DNA of 64,000 bases from Subtercola sp. Z020 (GTDB taxonomy: Bacteria; Actinomycetota; Actinomycetes; Actinomycetales; Microbacteriaceae), in contig NZ_PSTT01000040.1 in assembly GCF_002931235.1 (NCBI RefSeq), forward strand, positions 1 to 64,000, written 5' to 3'. Shown here in pieces: positions 23,370-32,774 of the stretch. Under the pieces are notes generated by a model, which saw only the letters and a list, made by a program, of their open reading frames with translations, was not told the DNA's origin and did no database searches. Within the stretch, counting starts at the first letter, position 1. Each line of letters begins with the position of its first letter. Made by a program: the position numbers and the translations under genes.

Positions 23370-25094
23370 GTGGCAAAATCTACTGCCGTCAAGAGAGCCA
23401 GACGCACGTTGGTCTGGCTCCTTGTCATCTTCATCGCCCTCGCCGGCGTCAATGTCGCCGGTGCGATCTGGGGCGGTGGATCGTTCACCCCGAAACTCGC
23501 GCTCGACCTCGAGGGCGGCACGGAGATCATCCTCGCCCCGAAGACCGACGGCGCGGCTGTCTCCGACGAGCAGGTCTCGCAGGCCGTGGCGATCATCCGA
23601 CAGCGTGTCGACGCGAGCGGTGTCTCCGAGGCCCAGATCTCGACGCAGGGTGGCCAGAACATCGTGGTCTCGATTCCCGGCACGCCGGATGACGCGACCC
23701 TCGCCCGCATCGAGGCCTCGGCGAAGCTCGACTTCCGCGCGGTGCTCGTGGCCGACACGGCTGTCGCGCCGACGACCACGCCGACTCCCGGGCTCGATGC
23801 GACGCCGACCGTCGCTCCCACCAACGCGAGCGACCTGAACTACATCACGCCCGCCCTGCAGGACCAGTTCCTGAACATCGACTGCAGCTCGACGGCGGCG
23901 ACGGATGCCGGCCAGGCGGCCGCTGACCAGCCCCTCGTCGCCTGCGGCGAAGACGGCGCCAAGTACATCCTCGGCCCCGTCGAGGTCGCCGGAGACACGA
24001 TCTCCAACGCGACCAGCGGGGTGGCGCAGACGAGCTCCGGTGCCTCCACCGGCCAGTACGTCGTCAACATCTTCTTCAACGACCAGGGCACCAGCGAGTT
24101 CTCCGAGGTGACCACCCGCCTCTCCGGCCTGACCGGAGCGCAGAACCAGTTCGCCATCGTGCTCGACGGCAAGGTCATCTCCGCCCCGCGTACCCTCGCG
24201 GTGATCACCAACGGCCAGCCGCAGATCTCCGGCAACTTCGACGCCGCGTCGTCGAAGACGCTCGCTGACCAACTGAAGTTCGGCGCCCTGCCGATCAGCT
24301 TCACCGTGCAGAGCCAGAACACCATCTCGGCGACGCTCGGTTCGACGCAGCTGATCAGCGGCCTGATCGCCGGCCTGATCGGGCTCATCCTCGTGGTGCT
24401 GTACTCGATCGCCCAGTACCGCGTGCTCGGCGCCGTGACGATCGCGTCGCTCATCGTCGCGGCCGTGGCCACCTACCTCGTCGTCGACCTGCTCTCCTGG
24501 CGCGCCGGGTACCGGTTGTCCCTCGCCGGGGTCGCGGGCCTGATCGTGGCCATCGGTATCACCGCCGACTCGTTCATCGTCTACTTCGAGCGAATACGTG
24601 ACGAGTTGCGTGACGGTCGGGGTCTCGAATCGTCGGTGCAGGCGGGCTGGAAGCGGGCGATCCGCACGATCTTCGCCTCCGACCTCATCAACCTGATGGC
24701 GGCCGTCGTGCTCTACATCGTCGCCGTCGGCAGCGTGAAGGGCTTCGCCCTGACCCTCGGCCTCACGACGATCATCGACCTGGTGGTGGTGATGATGTTC
24801 ACGCACCCGGTGATGACCCTGCTCGCGGAACTCCCGTACTTCCGTGACGGCCACAAGACGAGCGGGCTCGACCCGCGCCAGCTCGGAGCCGTGTACCGCG
24901 GCCGCGCACAGTTCAAGACGCCCTCGGCCGCGGTTCCCCGCGGCAAGCAGGTCTCTGCGAGCCGCGAGGCGGCACGGCGGCAGACGATCGCGGAGCGGAA
25001 GGCCGCAGGCCCGTCGACCCTCGTGATCGATCCGCCCGTCGAGACGGTCGAGCCCACGCAGGAATCCGGCCAGGGCAAGGGAGAGAAGCGCTAA
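23370..25094 (+). CDS. secD: Protein translocase subunit SecD
   Basis: The 574-residue protein starts with a membrane segment (LVWLLVIFIALAGVNVAGAI), then the conserved LALDLEGGTEIIL, a large outer P1 domain with an inserted Thr/Pro stretch near 130-150, and five C-terminal membrane segments with GLIVAIGITADSFIVYFERI. SecDF uses the proton gradient to pull exported proteins. The final 80 residues are a basic, disordered cytoplasmic tail. GTG at 23370 as start; the TAA overlaps the secF ATG by one base (TAATG). Confidence 0.96.
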   Translation: MAKSTAVKRARRTLVWLLVIFIALAGVNVAGAIWGGGSFTPKLALDLEGGTEIILAPKTDGAAVSDEQVSQAVAIIRQRVDASGVSEAQISTQGGQNIVVSIPGTPDDATLARIEASAKLDFRAVLVADTAVAPTTTPTPGLDATPTVAPTNASDLNYITPALQDQFLNIDCSSTAATDAGQAAADQPLVACGEDGAKYILGPVEVAGDTISNATSGVAQTSSGASTGQYVVNIFFNDQGTSEFSEVTTRLSGLTGAQNQFAIVLDGKVISAPRTLAVITNGQPQISGNFDAASSKTLADQLKFGALPISFTVQSQNTISATLGSTQLISGLIAGLIGLILVVLYSIAQYRVLGAVTIASLIVAAVATYLVVDLLSWRAGYRLSLAGVAGLIVAIGITADSFIVYFERIRDELRDGRGLESSVQAGWKRAIRTIFASDLINLMAAVVLYIVAVGSVKGFALTLGLTTIIDLVVVMMFTHPVMTLLAELPYFRDGHKTSGLDPRQLGAVYRGRAQFKTPSAAVPRGKQVSASREAARRQTIAERKAAGPSTLVIDPPVETVEPTQESGQGKGEKR

Positions 25095-26119
25095 TGGCGA
25101 AGTTCAGCGAGCTCGGCAACGACCTCTACACCGGCAAGCGCTCGTTCGACATCATCGGGCGCCGCAAGCTCTGGTACGCAATCGCGGGAATCCTGATCCT
25201 CATCTCCGTGGTCGGCCCGTTCCTCCGGGGCGGCTTCGTCTTCGGCATCGAGTTCAGCGGTGGTTCGCAGTTCTCGATCTCGCAGGTCTCGAACGCCTCG
25301 CAGCAGGCCGGCATCGATGCGGTGAAGTCGGTCGAACCGGCAGCCGTGCCGCTGGTCACCACGCTCGGCCAGAACGGCATCCGCATCCAGACCGACCAGC
25401 TCGACGACGCCGCCAGCAGCCAGGTGCGCGACGCTCTGGCCACGGCCTACAGCGTGCAGCCCTCCGACGTGACGATCAACTTCATCGGCCCGACCTGGGG
25501 CCAGGACATAACGGGGCAGGCGATCCGGGGCCTCCTGATCTTCATCGCACTGGCCGCCGTCTTCATGGCGATCTACTTCCGAACCTGGAAGATCGCGCTG
25601 TCGGCGATGATCGCGCTGCTCCACGACCTGGTCATCACGGCCGGAATCTACGGCATCACCGGCTTCGAGATCACGCCTGCTGCCGTCATCGGCTTCCTGA
25701 CGATCCTCGGCTACTCGCTGTACGACACCGTTGTGGTGTTCGACAAGATCCGGGAGAACACCTCCGAGTGGGGCGACAAGGCGACGCGCACCTTCGGTGA
25801 GACGGTGAACCTCGCGGTGAACCAGACGCTGGTGCGTTCGATCAACACGTCGGTGGTGGCCATGCTCCCCGTCGCCTCGATCCTGGTGATCGGTGCGTTC
25901 GTTCTCGGGGCCGGCACCCTCCGCGACATCTCCCTGGCGCTGTTGATCGGTATCTTCGTCGGAACCTACTCGACCATCTTCATCGCGTCGCCGCTGTACG
26001 CGCAGCTGCGCGAGCGTGAGCCGAAGGTGAAGAAGATCGACCAGCGCGTCGTCTCGCAGCGGGCGAACCGCGACAAGTCGGTCGTGGCACCGGCGACGGC
26101 GGAGCAGCTCAGCGCGTAG
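25094..26119 (+). CDS. secF: Protein translocase subunit SecF
   Basis: The 341-residue protein has the SecF layout: one membrane segment near residues 25-45, an outer domain starting at GIEFSGGSQFSISQ, then five membrane segments including 'FLTILGYSLYDTVVVFDKIR' and 'RSINTSVVAMLPVASILVIG'. It partners SecD. Translation is coupled by TAATG to secD, which keeps the subunits equal. A 27-base gap separates it from rel. Confidence 0.96.
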   Translation: MAKFSELGNDLYTGKRSFDIIGRRKLWYAIAGILILISVVGPFLRGGFVFGIEFSGGSQFSISQVSNASQQAGIDAVKSVEPAAVPLVTTLGQNGIRIQTDQLDDAASSQVRDALATAYSVQPSDVTINFIGPTWGQDITGQAIRGLLIFIALAAVFMAIYFRTWKIALSAMIALLHDLVITAGIYGITGFEITPAAVIGFLTILGYSLYDTVVVFDKIRENTSEWGDKATRTFGETVNLAVNQTLVRSINTSVVAMLPVASILVIGAFVLGAGTLRDISLALLIGIFVGTYSTIFIASPLYAQLREREPKVKKIDQRVVSQRANRDKSVVAPATAEQLSA

Positions 26120-26146
26120 TGGGATAATGGTGGCGGAGGCTCTCAC

Positions 26147-28402
26147 ATGACCGAAACCACGGCGCCGACCAACGCGTCGCTGCGGCGACTCGTTCCGCGA
26201 CTGTTCTCCCGCGCTCAGCCGGCCGGGGCCGTCGACACGCTGATGCGCACCGTTCGGGCGAATCATCCGAAGGCCGACCTCACGATCATCGAGCGGGCCT
26301 ACACCGTCGCCGAGCGGGCCCACGACGGACAGAAGCGCCGGAGCGGCGAGCCGTACATCACCCACCCGGTCGCCGTGGCGCAGATCCTCGCCGAGCTCGG
26401 CATCGGCACGAAGACCATCGCGGCCGCTCTGCTGCACGACACGGTCGAAGACACCGCGTACTCTCTCGACGAGCTGCGCGCTGAGTTCGGCGACGAGGTC
26501 GCCATGCTCGTCGACGGCGTCACGAAGCTCGACAAGGTAAAGTACGGCGAGAGCGCCCAGGCCGAGACCGTACGCAAGATGATCGTGGCGATGTCGAAAG
26601 ACATCCGCGTGCTCATCATCAAGCTCGCCGACCGCCTGCACAATGCGCGCACCTGGGGCTTCGTCTCACCGGAATCCTCGACCCGCAAGGCGCAGGAGAC
26701 CCTCGAGATCTACGCCCCCCTCGCTCACCGACTGGGCATCCAGGCGATCAAGTGGGAACTCGAAGACCTCTCCTTCGCCGTGCTCTCGCCGAAGCTCTAC
26801 GTCGAGATCGAGAACCTCGTTCGCCAGCGCACGCCGCAGCGCGAGGAGTACGTGCAACAGGTCATCGAGATGGTCAGCGACGACCTGAAGACCTCGAAGA
26901 TCCGCGGCAAGGTGGCGGGTCGGCCGAAGCAGTACTACTCGATCTACCAGAAGATGATCGTTCGGGGGCGGGAGTTCGACGAGATCTACGATCTCGTCGG
27001 CATCCGCGTGCTCGTCAACTCGGTGCGCGACTGTTACGCCGTGCTGGGCGCGATCCACGCCCGGTGGACCCCGATGCCGGGGCGCTTCAAGGACTACATC
27101 GCGACGCCAAAGTTCAATCTCTACCAGTCGCTGCACACGACCGTCGTCGGCCCGGGAGGCCGGGCCGTCGAGATCCAGATCCGCACGAACGAGATGCACC
27201 AGCGTGCCGAGTTCGGTGTCGCGGCGCACTGGAAGTACAAGGAACGTGTCAACTCGGGACGGGCCGGCACCACAGACGACCGCGGAGCCGACACCGACAT
27301 GGCGTGGCTCGCCCGCATCTCGGACTGGCAGGCAGAGACAGTCGACCCGGGGGAGTTCCTCGACTCGCTGCGCTTCGAGATCGGCGCGAAGGAGGTCTAC
27401 GTCTTCACCCCGAAGGGCCGGGTGATCGGCCTGCCCGCCGGAGCGACCCCCGTCGACTTCGCCTACGCCGTGCACACCGAAGTGGGGCACCGCACCATGG
27501 GTGCCAAGGTGAACGGGAGACTCGTTCCGCTCGAGAGCAGCCTCACCACCGGCGACGTCGTCGAGGTGTTCACCTCGAAGAACCCCGACTCGGGGCCGAG
27601 CCAGGACTGGTTGAGCTTCGTTCAGAGCCCGCGGGCCAGAAACAAGATCCGCCAGTGGTTCACCAAGGAGCGGCGCGACGAAGCGATCGAACAGGGTCGC
27701 GACTCCATCGCCAGGGCCATGCGCAAGCAGAACCTGCCGCTGCAGAAGCTGATGAGCCAGGATGCGTTCACCGAGGTGGCCAATCAGCTCAGCTACAACA
27801 ACGTCGAGGCTTTGTATGCGGCGATCGGCGAGGGGCACGTCTCCACCCAGTCGGTGATCGAGAAGGTGCTCCAGTCGCTGCAGACCGAGGTCGAGAGCGA
27901 CGACAGTGAGATCGACGTCGGTGTCGGTCGGCGCCCGCGGTCGACCCACAGCGAATCCGGGGTGCTCGTTCGGGGTGCCCCCGACATTCTCGTCAAGCTC
28001 GCGAAGTGCTGCACGCCCGTGCCGGGCGACGAGATCATCGGCTTCGTCACCCGCGGTGCCGGGGTGTCCGTGCACCAGTCGGACTGCCACAACGTGAAGT
28101 CGCTGCTGCTCGAACCCGAGCGCATGATCGATGTGGACTGGGCGCCGTCGTCGAAGAGCGTCTTCCTCGTGCAGATCCAGGTGGAGGCGCTCGACCGCTC
28201 CGGTCTGCTGTCGGATGTGACCCGGGTTCTGAGTGAGCACCACGTCAACATCCTCTCCGCCACCGTGAGCACGTCACGCGACCGCCTCGCGATCAGCCGT
28301 TTCGTGTTCGAGATGGGTGACACGACCCACCTCGATCGTGTGCTGAACGCCGTGCGGCGCATCGATGCGGTGTACGACGTCTACCGCGTCAGCGGCGGCT
28401 GA
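26147..28402 (+). CDS. relA: Bifunctional (p)ppGpp synthetase/hydrolase Rel
   Basis: The 751-residue protein makes and breaks the starvation alarmone. In order: the HD hydrolase with YITHPVAVA (His73) and LLHDTVEDT (His97-Asp98), the synthetase with '[20 protein letters not shown]' and EIQIRT, a TGS domain ([20 protein letters not shown]), a zinc/helical region with CCTPVPGDE, and a C-terminal ACT domain ([14 protein letters not shown]). Both active sites look intact, so it is probably the single Rel of the cell. GGAGG lies before the ATG, and GATAAT at 26123-26128 may be its own -10. The last 129 bases are antisense to the convergent AbiEi-like gene. Confidence 0.97.
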   Translation: MTETTAPTNASLRRLVPRLFSRAQPAGAVDTLMRTVRANHPKADLTIIERAYTVAERAHDGQKRRSGEPYITHPVAVAQILAELGIGTKTIAAALLHDTVEDTAYSLDELRAEFGDEVAMLVDGVTKLDKVKYGESAQAETVRKMIVAMSKDIRVLIIKLADRLHNARTWGFVSPESSTRKAQETLEIYAPLAHRLGIQAIKWELEDLSFAVLSPKLYVEIENLVRQRTPQREEYVQQVIEMVSDDLKTSKIRGKVAGRPKQYYSIYQKMIVRGREFDEIYDLVGIRVLVNSVRDCYAVLGAIHARWTPMPGRFKDYIATPKFNLYQSLHTTVVGPGGRAVEIQIRTNEMHQRAEFGVAAHWKYKERVNSGRAGTTDDRGADTDMAWLARISDWQAETVDPGEFLDSLRFEIGAKEVYVFTPKGRVIGLPAGATPVDFAYAVHTEVGHRTMGAKVNGRLVPLESSLTTGDVVEVFTSKNPDSGPSQDWLSFVQSPRARNKIRQWFTKERRDEAIEQGRDSIARAMRKQNLPLQKLMSQDAFTEVANQLSYNNVEALYAAIGEGHVSTQSVIEKVLQSLQTEVESDDSEIDVGVGRRPRSTHSESGVLVRGAPDILVKLAKCCTPVPGDEIIGFVTRGAGVSVHQSDCHNVKSLLLEPERMIDVDWAPSSKSVFLVQIQVEALDRSGLLSDVTRVLSEHHVNILSATVSTSRDRLAISRFVFEMGDTTHLDRVLNAVRRIDAVYDVYRVSGG

Positions 28403-28954
28403 CGCCCGAAAGGCTGCTCGCAGCCGGTCTGCCGCACGGATCTTGTGCGGCAGGTGGTTTGCGCTCTCGAGGTGTGCGAGGCACTGCTCGAGGGTGAGCC
28501 CGGCGCGGTCGATGACGGCGGTGAGCTGAGCGAGCGACGACGCACCGAACCGCGGCGTCGTGCGGGCGAGGTCGATCGCGGTGCGGAGGAGAGACGTGAC
28601 GGCTCCGCCGGGATGTCGCGTCACGTCGCCCTCGCCGAGGATCACCTCGCGAATCTGCAGCCGAGCGGTGCTCGGCTGCCGGAACCGGGCTCCGACGGGA
28701 ACACAGCCCTCGTGCCGCAGGGGAGGGAGCGGGCGGAGACCGTAGACCCAGAGTGCGCTCTGCCGTTCGACGATCACCCGCCCGGCCAGCAGGGGAGCGA
28801 TCGCCTGCAGGCGGACCAGCATCGTCTCCGGCCTGTCGACCGGAGTGAAGCCCTCGTCGACCGCCGTCAGCTCCCCGTCGAGGCGAGCGGCAGAGAGTTC
28901 GGCGAGGCTGAAGTCAGCTGACGGGAACAGAACGTCGGGGAGGAGTCGGGGCAT
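28274..28954 (-). CDS. AbiEi antitoxin-like protein overlapping the 3' end of rel
   Basis: The 226-residue product has the pattern of actinobacterial proteins annotated as type IV antitoxin AbiEi-like: a start '[20 protein letters not shown]', then '[20 protein letters not shown]' and the central '[20 protein letters not shown]'. No AbiEii nucleotidyltransferase toxin gene is beside it, so it is probably a solitary relative. The frame continues 129 bases into rel on the opposite strand; this last part (about 43 residues) may exist only because rel lacks stop codons in antisense. Convergent 3' overlap of this size is uncommon. A strong start signal is lacking; ATG at 28954 is the only good candidate. 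Confidence 0.6.
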   Translation of the reverse strand: MPRLLPDVLFPSADFSLAELSAARLDGELTAVDEGFTPVDRPETMLVRLQAIAPLLAGRVIVERQSALWVYGLRPLPPLRHEGCVPVGARFRQPSTARLQIREVILGEGDVTRHPGGAVTSLLRTAIDLARTTPRFGASSLAQLTAVIDRAGLTLEQCLAHLESANHLPHKIRAADRLRAAFRASAAADAVDVVHRIDAPHGVQHTIEVGRVTHLEHETADREAVA

Positions 28955-29066
28955 GACTCCATGGTGGCGCCGACGCGCGAACCGATGACCGAGCGGCGAG
29001 GATCTGTGGAGAAACGGGCCGAGGGGCCGGCTGTGCAGGGAGGGCCAATCGGCTTCGGGTGTTGGG

Positions 29067-29087
29067 CCCCGGGGGGTCAGCCCGGGG
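29067..29087 (-). terminator. Hairpin after the DUF349 gene
   Basis: CCCCGGG (29067-29073) pairs with CCCGGGG (29081-29087) just beyond the stop codon of the leftward DUF349 gene. The sequence 28955-29066 has no other clear signal apart from the promoter region of the AbiEi-like gene. Confidence 0.45.
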
Positions 29088-29089
29088 GA

Positions 29090-30319
29090 TCAACCCAGCG
29101 CGTCGAGCCAGACCTTCCGAGCATCCAGAGCCTCTTGCAGCTCGGTGACCTTCGCAGCGTCGCCCGCCGCCTGCGCAGCGTCGATCTCGACCTGGAGCTT
29201 CGCGATGGCGTCGGTCAGCTGGCCGGCGAGGCCTTCTGCCCGAGCCTTCTTCTCCGGGTTGTTCTTCTGCCAGTAGTCCTCGTCGAGCTTGCGGACAGCT
29301 GCCTCGACTTTGCGGAGTCGTTCGTCGACGCTCTTGACCTGGTCGCGAGGGACCTTGCCGATCTCGTCCCACCGGCGCTGGATCGACGTGAGCCGGTCAC
29401 GTGCCACGGTGCGGTCGGTCTCGGCGAGCAGAGGTTCCGCCTCGTCGAGCAGGGCCAGCTTCTGCGTGAGGTTGCCGGCGAACTCCTCGTCGTCTTTCGC
29501 GACGATCTCGGTGCGGGCTGCGTAGATCAGGTCGCCTGCGGCCTTGAACTTCTCCCAGAGCGTGTCATCGACGCGCTTACCCGCGCGGCCGGCGTTCTTC
29601 CACTCCGTGAGCAGGTCACGGTAGGCGTTGACGCCGTCAGCACCCTTCGGGATGAGCGCTTCAGCGCGCTCGACCAGCTGCTGCTTCTTGGTGCGCGCAT
29701 CGCGGTGGGCGTTGTCGAGTTCGGCGAAGAACGCCTTGCGGTGGCCTTCGATGATCGTGCGGGCGTCGCGGAACCGCTTCCACAGTTCGCCGGCCTCTGT
29801 GCGGGGGAGCCGCGGCCCCTCCTGCTGGTGCTTCTGCCACCGGGCGAACAGGTCGTCGAGACGGGCGGTCACCTGCTTCCACTGGGCCTTGGCCGGGTCT
29901 TCGGCGGCAAGCGCTTCGACCTCGTCGACGATGGCAGTGCGTTCGGCGATCGCGCCGGCGAGCTGTGCCTTCGTCTCCTCCTGCTGCTTCTCGGTGAGCG
30001 ACGAGACCGACTCGGTGAGGGCCTCCACCCGCCGCTTCAGCGAGGCGAGGTCACCGACGGCGTTCGCCGTCTCGACAGCGCTCGACAGGGAGGAGACGGC
30101 CTTGCCCACGTCGGCGGCCGAAGCGCCCCGCTTGACGCGCTGTTCGAGCAGCGTCACCTGGCCTGCCAGGTCGGTGTACTTGCGCTCGAAATAGGCGAGT
30201 GCTTCCTCGGGGGTGCCATCGGGATACTGGCCGACGACGCGCTCGCCTTCGGGCTCGCGAACGTAGACCGTTCCGGTCTCGTCGACGCGTCCCCAGGGAT
30301 GCTGATCACTGCTCATCAC
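29090..30319 (-). CDS. DUF349 repeat protein
   Basis: The product of 409 residues (GTG at 30319) or 408 (ATG at 30316) is almost wholly helical and highly charged, with several DUF349 units, for example 'ELWKRFRDARTIIEGHRKAF' followed by FAELDNAHRDARTKK and 'LWEKFKAAGDLIYAARTEIV'. Long coiled-coil-like helices and a leucine heptad (VTLLEQRVKRG onward) are visible. The N-terminal 40 residues (WGRVDETGTVYVREPEGERV) form a small beta unit. The function of DUF349 proteins is unknown. GTG at 30319 lies seven bases after a -10 hexamer, fitting a leaderless mRNA. It follows the cyclophilin gene by about ten bases on the same strand. Confidence 0.85.
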   Translation of the reverse strand: MMSSDQHPWGRVDETGTVYVREPEGERVVGQYPDGTPEEALAYFERKYTDLAGQVTLLEQRVKRGASAADVGKAVSSLSSAVETANAVGDLASLKRRVEALTESVSSLTEKQQEETKAQLAGAIAERTAIVDEVEALAAEDPAKAQWKQVTARLDDLFARWQKHQQEGPRLPRTEAGELWKRFRDARTIIEGHRKAFFAELDNAHRDARTKKQQLVERAEALIPKGADGVNAYRDLLTEWKNAGRAGKRVDDTLWEKFKAAGDLIYAARTEIVAKDDEEFAGNLTQKLALLDEAEPLLAETDRTVARDRLTSIQRRWDEIGKVPRDQVKSVDERLRKVEAAVRKLDEDYWQKNNPEKKARAEGLAGQLTDAIAKLQVEIDAAQAAGDAAKVTELQEALDARKVWLDALG

Positions 30320-30326
30320 GAAATTC

Positions 30327-30332
30327 ACCCTA
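30327..30332 (-). promoter_or_regulatory. -10 element of the DUF349 gene, overlapping the cyclophilin stop codon
   Basis: On the minus strand TAGGGT is followed by seven bases and then GTG. The TAG is also the stop codon of the cyclophilin gene. Confidence 0.55.
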
Positions 30333-31133
30333 CTGCACAGTGACGCTGGTGATGGTGGTCGGAACGGCGGGAGTCTCGCCGCCGCCGGTCGTGCCCGCAT
30401 CGATCACGCCGGTCTTCAGCTGGTCGAGCCCGCCGGTGACCTGGCCGAGAACGGTGTAGCCGCCTGCCGCGTCTGCGGGGATGGTCGAGTCGGCGTAGAC
30501 GATGAAGAACTGGCTGCCGTTGCTGTAGCCGTTGCCCGACTGGCGGGCCATCGCGAGGGTGCCGGCGGGGTAGACGTTGTCTGCCGGTGCGTTCTCGACG
30601 GGCCCGTACGAATAGCCGGGTCCGCCGCTGCCGTCGCCCTTGGGGTCGCCGCACTGCAGGACGAAGATGCCGGTCGTCGTGAGGCGGTGGCAGCTGAGTC
30701 CCGTGTAGAAACCGGCCTGCACGAGGGAGATGAACGACGAGACGGCCTGCGGGGCCGCCTGGCCGGCGAGGCTGATCGAGAGCGGGATGCTGTTGAGCGT
30801 GAGTGTGCCGGTCCAGTCGCGGCCTTCTGCGACGGTGGTCGGCGGCACGTCTCCGCTGTTGCTGCCGGCGTTCGGCGTCGGCTCGGCAGACGCGGTCGGG
30901 GCGGGCGTCGCCGAGGTGGAGGGAGCGGGCAGCGGCGTACCGGGCCCGCCGGAGAAGTAGAAGACCTGGACGACGATCGCGACGATGACCACGACGAGAA
31001 CGACGATCACCGAGACCAGGTTGTCGCGCCGGCGCCTCGACAGCTGCGAAGCGTGCACGGTCTGGCGCGCCTGGTAGTTGCGGAGCCGCTGCTTGGCCTC
31101 GCGCGCTTCACGGTCTGAACTGCTCGGTGCCAC
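30330..31133 (-). CDS. Membrane-anchored cyclophilin-type peptidyl-prolyl isomerase
   Basis: The 267-residue protein has a basic cytoplasmic start, one membrane segment at about 40-61 (VSVIVVLVVVIVAIVVQVFY), a Thr/Pro/Ala spacer, and a cyclophilin domain from about 105: SSFISLVQAGFYTGLSCHRL, GTLAMAR and 'NGSQFFIVYADSTI'. The domain is outside the membrane and may speed folding of exported proteins. The usual active-site arginine of cyclophilins (FHRxx) appears as CHRL, so activity is likely but not certain. Cys pairs (SCHRL and LQCGD) may form a disulfide. Divergent from rarA. Confidence 0.88.
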   Translation of the reverse strand: MAPSSSDREAREAKQRLRNYQARQTVHASQLSRRRRDNLVSVIVVLVVVIVAIVVQVFYFSGGPGTPLPAPSTSATPAPTASAEPTPNAGSNSGDVPPTTVAEGRDWTGTLTLNSIPLSISLAGQAAPQAVSSFISLVQAGFYTGLSCHRLTTTGIFVLQCGDPKGDGSGGPGYSYGPVENAPADNVYPAGTLAMARQSGNGYSNGSQFFIVYADSTIPADAAGGYTVLGQVTGGLDQLKTGVIDAGTTGGGETPAVPTTITSVTVQ

Positions 31134-31251
31134 GAATCCTCCGTCGACGACTGTTCTGGCGCCGGAAAGCGACAGACCCCCGAGAACTTTACGGCGAATC
31201 GGGTGTCGAGCTCAAAAGACCGGCCGAAAGGCCGCTGTCGGTGGCAGCTAC

Positions 31252-31257
31252 TACCCT
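31252..31257 (+). promoter_or_regulatory. -10 element of rarA (leaderless arrangement)
   Basis: TACCCT is followed by six bases (GAAGGA) and then ATG at 31264. Confidence 0.5.
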
Positions 31258-31263
31258 GAAGGA

Positions 31264-32598
31264 ATGGTCGGTACACAGCAGGGCCTCCACTCCGGAGCAG
31301 TGCCTCTTGCGGTGCGCATGCGTCCGCGCAGCCTCGATGAAGTGGCCGGTCAGAAACACCTCCTGCGTCCCGGCTCGCCGCTGGTGAACCTCGCGACAGA
31401 CTCGAGTGGTTCGCAGGGGTCGGTCTCGATCATCCTGTGGGGCCCGCCGGGAACCGGCAAGACGACCCTCGCGCAGGCGATCGCCCACAGTTCGAACCGC
31501 AAGTTCGTCGAGCTCTCTGCCGTGACCGCCGGCGTTCGCGATGTGCGCCAGGTGATGGAGGAGGCTTTTCGGGCCCGCGACCTCTACGGGGTCTCGACGG
31601 TGCTCTTCCTCGACGAGATCCACCGCTTCACGAAGGCCCAGCAAGACGCGCTGCTGCCCGGGGTCGAGAACGGCTGGGTGATCCTGGTGGCCGCGACGAC
31701 AGAGAACCCCTCGTTCTCGGTCATCTCCCCGCTGCTCTCCCGCTCCCTCCTTCTCACTCTCGAGCCGCTGAGCGACGACGACCTCGGCGTGCTCGTCGAT
31801 CGTGCGGTGACGGATGCCCGGGGCCTCGCCGGGCGGGTGACCCTGTCTGACGACGGCAGGGCGACGATCATCCGGCTGGCGTCGGGCGACGCGCGGCGCG
31901 CGCTCACGGCGCTGGAGGCGGCGGGCACCTCTGTTCTGGCCGGCGCTGCCGAAGACGAGACTGTGCCCGAGATCACTGCGGAGGTGGTGGCCCAGGCGGT
32001 CGACCGGGCCCTGCTGCGGTACGACCGCAACGGCGACGAGCACTACGACGTGATCAGCGCCTTCATCAAGTCGGTGCGCGGCTCAGACGCCGACGCCGCC
32101 ATCCACTACCTCGCGCGCATGATCGAGGCGGGCGAAGACCCACGGTTCATCGCCCGGCGCATCATCATCTCGGCAGCAGAAGACATCGGTATGGCCGACC
32201 CCCAGGCGCTGGTGATCGCCACCGCGGCGGCCGACGCGGTGCAGTTCATCGGAATGCCCGAGGGGCGCATCCCGCTCGCCGAAGCCGTCGTCTACCTCGC
32301 GACCGCCCCCAAGTCGAACGCCTCCTACCTGGCGATCGACAAGGCCATCGCCGACGTGCGTGCCGGAAAGATCGGCCGGGTGCCGAAACCACTGCGCGAC
32401 GCCCACTACCCCGGTGCGAAACGCCTGGGCCACGGCAAGGGCTACACGTACCCGCACGACAGCGACCTCGGGGTCGTGGCGCAGCAGTACCTGCCCGACG
32501 AACTGACGGGCACCGAGTACTACCGGCCCACCGACCACGGCAACGAGCGGGATGTCGCGGCGCGCCTGGAGAAGATCCGCAGGATCACGAGGGGGTAG
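31264..32598 (+). CDS. rarA: Replication-associated recombination ATPase RarA (MgsA)
   Basis: The 444-residue AAA+ protein resembles clamp loaders: Walker A GPPGTGKT (60-67), Walker B VLFLDEIHRF (Asp117, Glu118), 'TTENPSFSVISPLLSRSLLL' with the arginine finger, and the C-terminal tetramer domain (DAAIHYLARMIEAGEDPRFI). It acts at stalled replication forks and with SSB. ATG at 31264 gives the standard MVGTQQGLHSGAVPLAVRMRP start; a longer frame to 31078 crosses the divergent promoter region. The GAAGGA directly before the ATG is too close for a ribosome site, so a leaderless mRNA is more likely. Confidence 0.95.
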   Translation: MVGTQQGLHSGAVPLAVRMRPRSLDEVAGQKHLLRPGSPLVNLATDSSGSQGSVSIILWGPPGTGKTTLAQAIAHSSNRKFVELSAVTAGVRDVRQVMEEAFRARDLYGVSTVLFLDEIHRFTKAQQDALLPGVENGWVILVAATTENPSFSVISPLLSRSLLLTLEPLSDDDLGVLVDRAVTDARGLAGRVTLSDDGRATIIRLASGDARRALTALEAAGTSVLAGAAEDETVPEITAEVVAQAVDRALLRYDRNGDEHYDVISAFIKSVRGSDADAAIHYLARMIEAGEDPRFIARRIIISAAEDIGMADPQALVIATAAADAVQFIGMPEGRIPLAEAVVYLATAPKSNASYLAIDKAIADVRAGKIGRVPKPLRDAHYPGAKRLGHGKGYTYPHDSDLGVVAQQYLPDELTGTEYYRPTDHGNERDVAARLEKIRRITRG

Positions 32599-32610
32599 CC
32601 CCGGCTGTGG

Positions 32611-32774
32611 TAATCTTCTTGCGGCCTACTTATGGGTGTCTTTAGCGCGGCTGCGAGAGACCCCGACAGGGAACGATGACTTCTGTAGCCGAATCATCTG
32701 GTCCATCCCTCGATTTCCGTGAATATCCATGTATTCACGGGTTCACCTTTCACCACTTTATTTGAAGGATGTTT
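32611..32774 (+). promoter_or_regulatory. rpsD promoter and long structured leader
   Basis: TAATCT at 32611-32616 would start transcription near 32623, leaving about 150 bases before the rpsD GTG. The leader contains a perfect 9-bp hairpin, CCGTGAATA (32717-32725) with TATTCACGG (32732-32740) around a six-base loop, and GAAGGA as ribosome site. It is much lower in GC than the genes around it. A leader of this size before a primary rRNA-binding protein gene suggests feedback control by S4, but no known S4-leader fold was matched. Confidence 0.5.

Noticed and set aside
32769-32774. ATG at 32769 as the start of rpsD
   Set aside because: It overlaps the GAAGGA ribosome site; GTG at 32775 has the correct distance and gives the standard S4 N-terminus.
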